A stretch of DNA of 64,000 bases. Source: Dorea phocaeensis. GTDB lineage: Bacteria; Bacillota; Clostridia; Lachnospirales; Lachnospiraceae. A program made the translations under genes and the position numbers. The stretch spans positions 186,001 through 250,000 of the forward strand of contig NZ_OEPZ01000002.1 in the NCBI RefSeq assembly GCF_900240315.1, written 5' to 3'. This document shows, piece by piece, positions 60,885 to 64,000 of the stretch. The notes below the pieces were generated by a model. The model worked only from the letters and a program-made list of their open reading frames with translations, did not search any database and was not told where the DNA came from. Position 1 is the stretch's first letter. Every line of letters starts with the position of its first letter.

Positions 60885-60955
60885 GCAGATATAGTTCATC
60901 GGTAGAATGCTAGCTTCCCAAGCTGGAGAGGCGGGTTCAATTCCCGTTATCTGCT
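60885..60955 (+). tRNA. tRNA-Gly (CCC)
   Basis: 71 nt. Acceptor GCAGATA/TATCTGC; D arm GTTC-ATCGGTA-GAAT; anticodon arm CTAGC-TTCCCAA-GCTGG with anticodon CCC; T arm GCGGG-TTCAATT-CCCGT. No CCA encoded next to the discriminator T (TACCA follows). It is directly upstream of the ORF at 60979, on the same strand. Confidence 0.93.
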
Positions 60956-60978
60956 TACCAAAAGCAGGAGTAATGATT

Positions 60979-61263
60979 ATGATAGAAACCAGCGGACTGA
61001 ATATCCGATCCATCAAAAAAGAACCGTATTCCGGTTCTCATAATGGGATGCGTTATTATTTGATTACAAAAGATGAACTGATAAAAGTATTTCTTTATCC
61101 GGAACCCTGGTGCTTTGAAGCAACCCCGGACGATCAGAAGGAATGGAAAGAATTTCCCTTTTCTCAAGAAGGGCTAGACGAAGCAATTTCCTGGATCAAC
61201 ACCAACTATGAGGAACGCCGGAATTACTGGAATTCCTGCGCCAACGATAAGATGAAATGGTAA
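60979..61263 (+). CDS. Conserved hypothetical protein, 94 aa
   Basis: MIETSGLNIRSIKKEPYSGS, then 'HNGMRYYLITKDELIKVFLY' and 'PEPWCFEATPDDQKEWKEFP'; no known domain recognised. The start at 60979 fits GCAGGAG (spacing 8), while 60973 is too close. It lies 23 bp after the tRNA, so it may share the tRNA transcript. Confidence 0.65.
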   Translation: MIETSGLNIRSIKKEPYSGSHNGMRYYLITKDELIKVFLYPEPWCFEATPDDQKEWKEFPFSQEGLDEAISWINTNYEERRNYWNSCANDKMKW

Positions 61264-61292
61264 CAGCCGCAAAAAATTTTGCGGCTGTTTTT
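61264..61292 (+). terminator. Terminator after the 94-aa gene
   Basis: CAGCCGCAAAA / TTTTGCGGCTG stem with short loop and T5 tail, directly after the stop codon. On the other strand it may also serve the transporter gene at 61347. Confidence 0.85.
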
Positions 61293-61346
61293 CTATCCTT
61301 CTATTCTTTTATCATTTCCGAAGAATCTGTTTTCTTGCACTTTCTG

Positions 61347-62987
61347 TTAGGTCAGATCTTCCAAAACCTCTTCCGCAATATTTCTTGCGTGGTCAGAAAT
61401 ACGCTCCAGACATACCAGGGAATCTAAGAATACAATTCCAGCTTCCGTATTACACTGGTTATTCGTCAGACGCTTGATATGCTTGCTTCTTAAGCTGATT
61501 TCCAGATCATCTGCCTGCGTCTCTTTCTCAATTACCCGAAATGCTTTTTCCTTACTCTGCTCTACCAGGGAATCCAGTGCATAACGGTAACTGTCCGTAC
61601 AGACATCCAGCATTTCCTTAATCTGCTCTTTTCCTACGTCCGAAAAGCTTACTTTCTTCTCATACAGCGTCTCTGCGAATTCTGAAATATTCTCACAGTA
61701 ATCACTGATTCGTTCCATATCAGAAACAATCTGTAATAAATGTGCTACTGATTGATGTTCCTTCTCACTGATCTGAAGGGAACTCAGCTTAATGGCATAA
61801 TTGGTAATTCCAGCACTCAGACGGTCTACCGTACTTTCCTCTTCCTTCAGGAACTGAATTTCTTCTTCTTTCTGGGTAAAGAGAACTGTTTTCGCCGCCT
61901 CCATAGACTCCAGGACGATCTGTCCCATACGCTCTACTTCGTTTACTACAGACTGAAGTGCGATAGCCGGAGTCTCTAAAATACGGTCGTCCAAAAGGAC
62001 TCTGCTTCTGTCCTGCTCGTCCTCTTCCACGCGCCCGATCTTCTTCGCCAGCTTAATAATCCAGTTGGATACCGGGAAGAGAAGAACCGTCGTTCCGATA
62101 TTAAATGCGGTATGCACCATACTGATCTGTGTCTGGGTGATAACGCCCGCACCGATATCTGTATTGAGCACCTCAAAGTAGAGAATTGCACCTACACTGA
62201 AAATAACGGTACCAATTACGTTAAATAACAAATGCATCAACGCTGCGGTCTTGGCGTTCTTCTTTGCTCCAAGACTTGACAGGATCGCGGTAATACAGGT
62301 ACCGATATTCTGTCCCATAATAATGTAAATAGCTGCACTAAACGGAACCAGCCCTGCTGCCGCCAAACTCTGTAAGATACCAACAGATGCAGACGAACTC
62401 TGGATAATTGCCGTCACCAGCGTTCCCGCAAGAATACCAAGCAGCGGGTTGCTTCCCAGCGTTACGAAGATATTGCGGAATCCTTCCGAATCCTGAAGCG
62501 GAGCAACTGCCGAAGACATGGTCGTAATTCCAACGAACAACAGACCGAATCCTACGATAATGCTTGCCACTTCCTTAGATGAGCGGCGCTTTCCAATTAA
62601 CATAATCACAACACCGACCATAATCGCAATCGGCGCCAGTGTAGACGGACTCAATACCTTCGCCCATTCTACGGATGATACCAGCCACCCGGTAACAGTC
62701 GTACCGATATTGGCACCCATAATCACACCCATCGCCTGAGTCAGATTCATAATTCCTGCATTTACGAAACCAACAACCATAACCGTCGTTGCGGATGAAC
62801 TCTGGATGACTGCCGTGATGACAGCTCCCAAAAGGACTCCCATCATCTTATTCTTTGTCAACACTTCCAGCAGCGACTTCATCCTGTTTCCTGCCGCATT
62901 TTCCAGCCCCTGTGCCATGATCTGCATGCCATAGATAAACATGCCCAGACCCCCGACAAACGGTATGAGAATATTAAGGTAATTCAT
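61347..62987 (-). CDS. Na/Pi cotransporter, NptA/PhoU-domain type
   Basis: 546 residues. N-terminal half has eight to nine spans in two inverted repeats with the QSSSATT motifs ('AVITAVIQSSSATTVMVVGF' and 'TLVTAIIQSSSASVGILQSL'), the signature of sodium:phosphate symporters. The C-terminal 200 residues form a PhoU-like helical domain ('VNEVERMGQIVLESMEAAKT', 'RISDYCENISEFAET') that may regulate flux. Located apart from any pst/pho genes. Confidence 0.92.
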   Translation of the reverse strand: MNYLNILIPFVGGLGMFIYGMQIMAQGLENAAGNRMKSLLEVLTKNKMMGVLLGAVITAVIQSSSATTVMVVGFVNAGIMNLTQAMGVIMGANIGTTVTGWLVSSVEWAKVLSPSTLAPIAIMVGVVIMLIGKRRSSKEVASIIVGFGLLFVGITTMSSAVAPLQDSEGFRNIFVTLGSNPLLGILAGTLVTAIIQSSSASVGILQSLAAAGLVPFSAAIYIIMGQNIGTCITAILSSLGAKKNAKTAALMHLLFNVIGTVIFSVGAILYFEVLNTDIGAGVITQTQISMVHTAFNIGTTVLLFPVSNWIIKLAKKIGRVEEDEQDRSRVLLDDRILETPAIALQSVVNEVERMGQIVLESMEAAKTVLFTQKEEEIQFLKEEESTVDRLSAGITNYAIKLSSLQISEKEHQSVAHLLQIVSDMERISDYCENISEFAETLYEKKVSFSDVGKEQIKEMLDVCTDSYRYALDSLVEQSKEKAFRVIEKETQADDLEISLRSKHIKRLTNNQCNTEAGIVFLDSLVCLERISDHARNIAEEVLEDLT

Positions 62988-63106
62988 TGTTTTCCTCCTA
63001 AATATGCGTTAAAACTCGTCCTTTTTACCATACCATCTACTTCCTAAGAAAACAACAAATTTTTTCTATTTTTTCACCATTTTTCAACATTTTCTTTCGT
63101 CTTATT

Positions 63107-63463
63107 TTACTTTTTCATCTTCGGTTCAAAGACCAGAGAAGCCAGATATCCGAAAATAAGTGCCGCGCTGATTCCCACGGCGCTTGACGTAAGTCCTCCC
63201 GCGAAAATTCCCAGAAGCCCCTGGCTGTCTACCGCCTTCTTCACACCCTTCCACAAGAGATTTCCAAATCCAAGAAGCGGTACGCTTGCCCCGGCTCCTC
63301 CATAATCTACAATAGGCTGGTAAATTCCAAAAGCTCCAAGCACCGCTCCCAGACAGACCAAAAGAACCATCACACGCCCCGGCATCAATTTGGTACGATC
63401 CAAAAGGATCTGTACCAGCGCGCAGATCAGCCCGCCTACCCAAAATGCATTGAGATAATCCAT
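63107..63463 (-). CDS. spoVAE: Stage V sporulation protein AE (SpoVAEB-type)
   Basis: 118 residues, four spans: 'WVGGLICALVQILLDRTKLM', 'GAVLGAFGIYQPIVDYGGAG', 'GVKKAVDSQGLLGIFAGGLT'. Part of the SpoVA channel that moves dipicolinic acid into the spore. Start and the spoVAD stop share one base. Confidence 0.9.
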   Translation of the reverse strand: MDYLNAFWVGGLICALVQILLDRTKLMPGRVMVLLVCLGAVLGAFGIYQPIVDYGGAGASVPLLGFGNLLWKGVKKAVDSQGLLGIFAGGLTSSAVGISAALIFGYLASLVFEPKMKK

Positions 63464-64000
63464 TATTCGAGCCCTCCTTTACAGTGTTCCAGTACAATCC
63501 CGTGTGCAATCCCCGGAACGCTGGCTCCTTCGTTATAACTTACGGTAGACATCAACGCTCCTGTCGGCACGAATAACACCCGTTTCCATTCCCCGTTTGC
63601 AAGCTTGGGCAGAATATAAGAAGAAAGCGTTACCGCCGCACATCCACAGCCGCTTCCCCCGGCGTGGGTATCCTGCAGGTTCTGGTCAAAAATTGTCATT
63701 CCACAGTCCATATGCCGGCTCTTAATGTCAACCCCTTTTCCGCGCATCAGATCAAACAGAATGCTCTGCCCTACATACCCCAGATCTCCCGTAATAATCC
63801 GGTCGTAATCCTCTGTCGTACGCTCAAAATCCTTCAGGTTCTGAAGAATAGTATCGCACGCCGCCGGAGCCATGCAGGCTCCCATGTTCTGGGAATCCCT
63901 TAATCCGTAATCCACAATTTTCCCAATCGTTATCCCGGTTATCCACACCGGACTTTTGCGCTTTCCCACCACAAACGCACCGCTTCCGGTCACCGTCCAG
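63463..64000 (-). CDS. spoVAD: Stage V sporulation protein AD (C-terminal part, runs off right edge)
   Basis: Open from the right edge (WTVTGSGAFVVG at the border) to 'GIAHGIVLEHCKGGLE', 179 residues seen of about 335. A thiolase-like fold: 'HMDCGMTIFDQNLQDTHAGG', 'GCGCAAVTLSSYILPKLANG', 'LFVPTGALMSTVSYNEG'. The dipicolinic-acid binding SpoVAD. The GTG at 63991-63993 is inside the gene and not its start. Confidence 0.92.
   Translation of the reverse strand, partial: WTVTGSGAFVVGKRKSPVWITGITIGKIVDYGLRDSQNMGACMAPAACDTILQNLKDFERTTEDYDRIITGDLGYVGQSILFDLMRGKGVDIKSRHMDCGMTIFDQNLQDTHAGGSGCGCAAVTLSSYILPKLANGEWKRVLFVPTGALMSTVSYNEGASVPGIAHGIVLEHCKGGLE

Noticed and set aside
60907-60972. Upstream start for the ORF after tRNA-Gly
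   Set aside because: The first ATG lies inside the tRNA gene; a start at 60979 with a ribosome site fits better.
1-64000. CRISPR arrays, insertion sequences, prophage genes or an origin
   Set aside because: No regularly spaced repeats, transposase or integrase frames, or dnaA box clusters were seen; the only repeated elements are the 41-bp palindromes and short inverted repeats listed.

Overview
The window is a low-to-moderate GC Firmicutes chromosome segment, most likely from a spore-forming gut Clostridia of the Lachnospiraceae type. The evidence is a zinc-type S14, a KOW/L14e-like gene between map and infA, the stage V sporulation genes spoVAD-spoVAE at the right edge, D-proline reductase with a full selenocysteine system, and several BceAB-like two-component/ABC modules. 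The species cannot be fixed from sequence reading alone.

Layout. (1) 1-1320: the start of a response regulator, a decayed GNAT acetyltransferase, and a compact type I toxin-antitoxin-like locus (30-residue holin-like peptide, convergent antisense RNA, shared terminator). (2) 1348-17860, all on the minus strand: the S10-spc-alpha ribosomal superoperon (rpsJ to rplQ, including secY, adk, map, infA and rpoA). It has a promoter and leader before rpsJ, and a terminator plus a new promoter between infA and rpmJ. An untranslated stretch of about 320 nt lies between rpmJ and rpsM. (3) 18282-21950: a LysR regulator broken by one base in an A6 run, two paralogous TSUP permeases and a YcxB-like membrane protein. 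(4) 22149-29932: the D-proline reductase cluster. The minus strand carries prdC, prdA, a small CBO2463-type gene, prdB (in-frame UGA read as selenocysteine), prdD and prdE. selC (tRNA-Sec) lies next to it, and the proline racemase gene prdF is divergent. A likely small RNA faces the end of the operon. (5) 30068-39744: a TetR regulator, then a selenium block (DUF3343 protein, TusA-like, YedE, cysteine desulfurase, LysR, SelB, SelA, a SelD that is itself a selenoprotein, and YedF). (6) 39846-49444: PHP phosphoesterase, RelQ-like (p)ppGpp synthetase, CobO, a MacB-like ABC operon with an exported COG1361-like protein, and an ECF-sigma/ABC operon. (7) 49382-50679: a two-gene DUF3990 module flanked by two near-identical 41-bp palindromes, next to a tiny hydrophobic ORF. 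(8) 50719-60735: two tandem modules, each response regulator, kinase, ABC ATPase and large FtsX permease. (9) 60885-64000: tRNA-Gly(CCC), a small conserved ORF, a Na/Pi cotransporter, and spoVAE/spoVAD.

How it fits together. Proline racemase makes D-proline and the PrdA/PrdB reductase reduces it to 5-aminovalerate, with PrdC the likely electron donor. PrdB needs selenocysteine, and the window supplies the core machinery: SelD makes selenophosphate, SelA charges the tRNA encoded by selC, and SelB delivers it. Selenium supply and trafficking genes (YedE, TusA-like, YedF, cysteine desulfurase, DUF3343) lie close by. No prdR-type sigma-54 regulator is present in the window.
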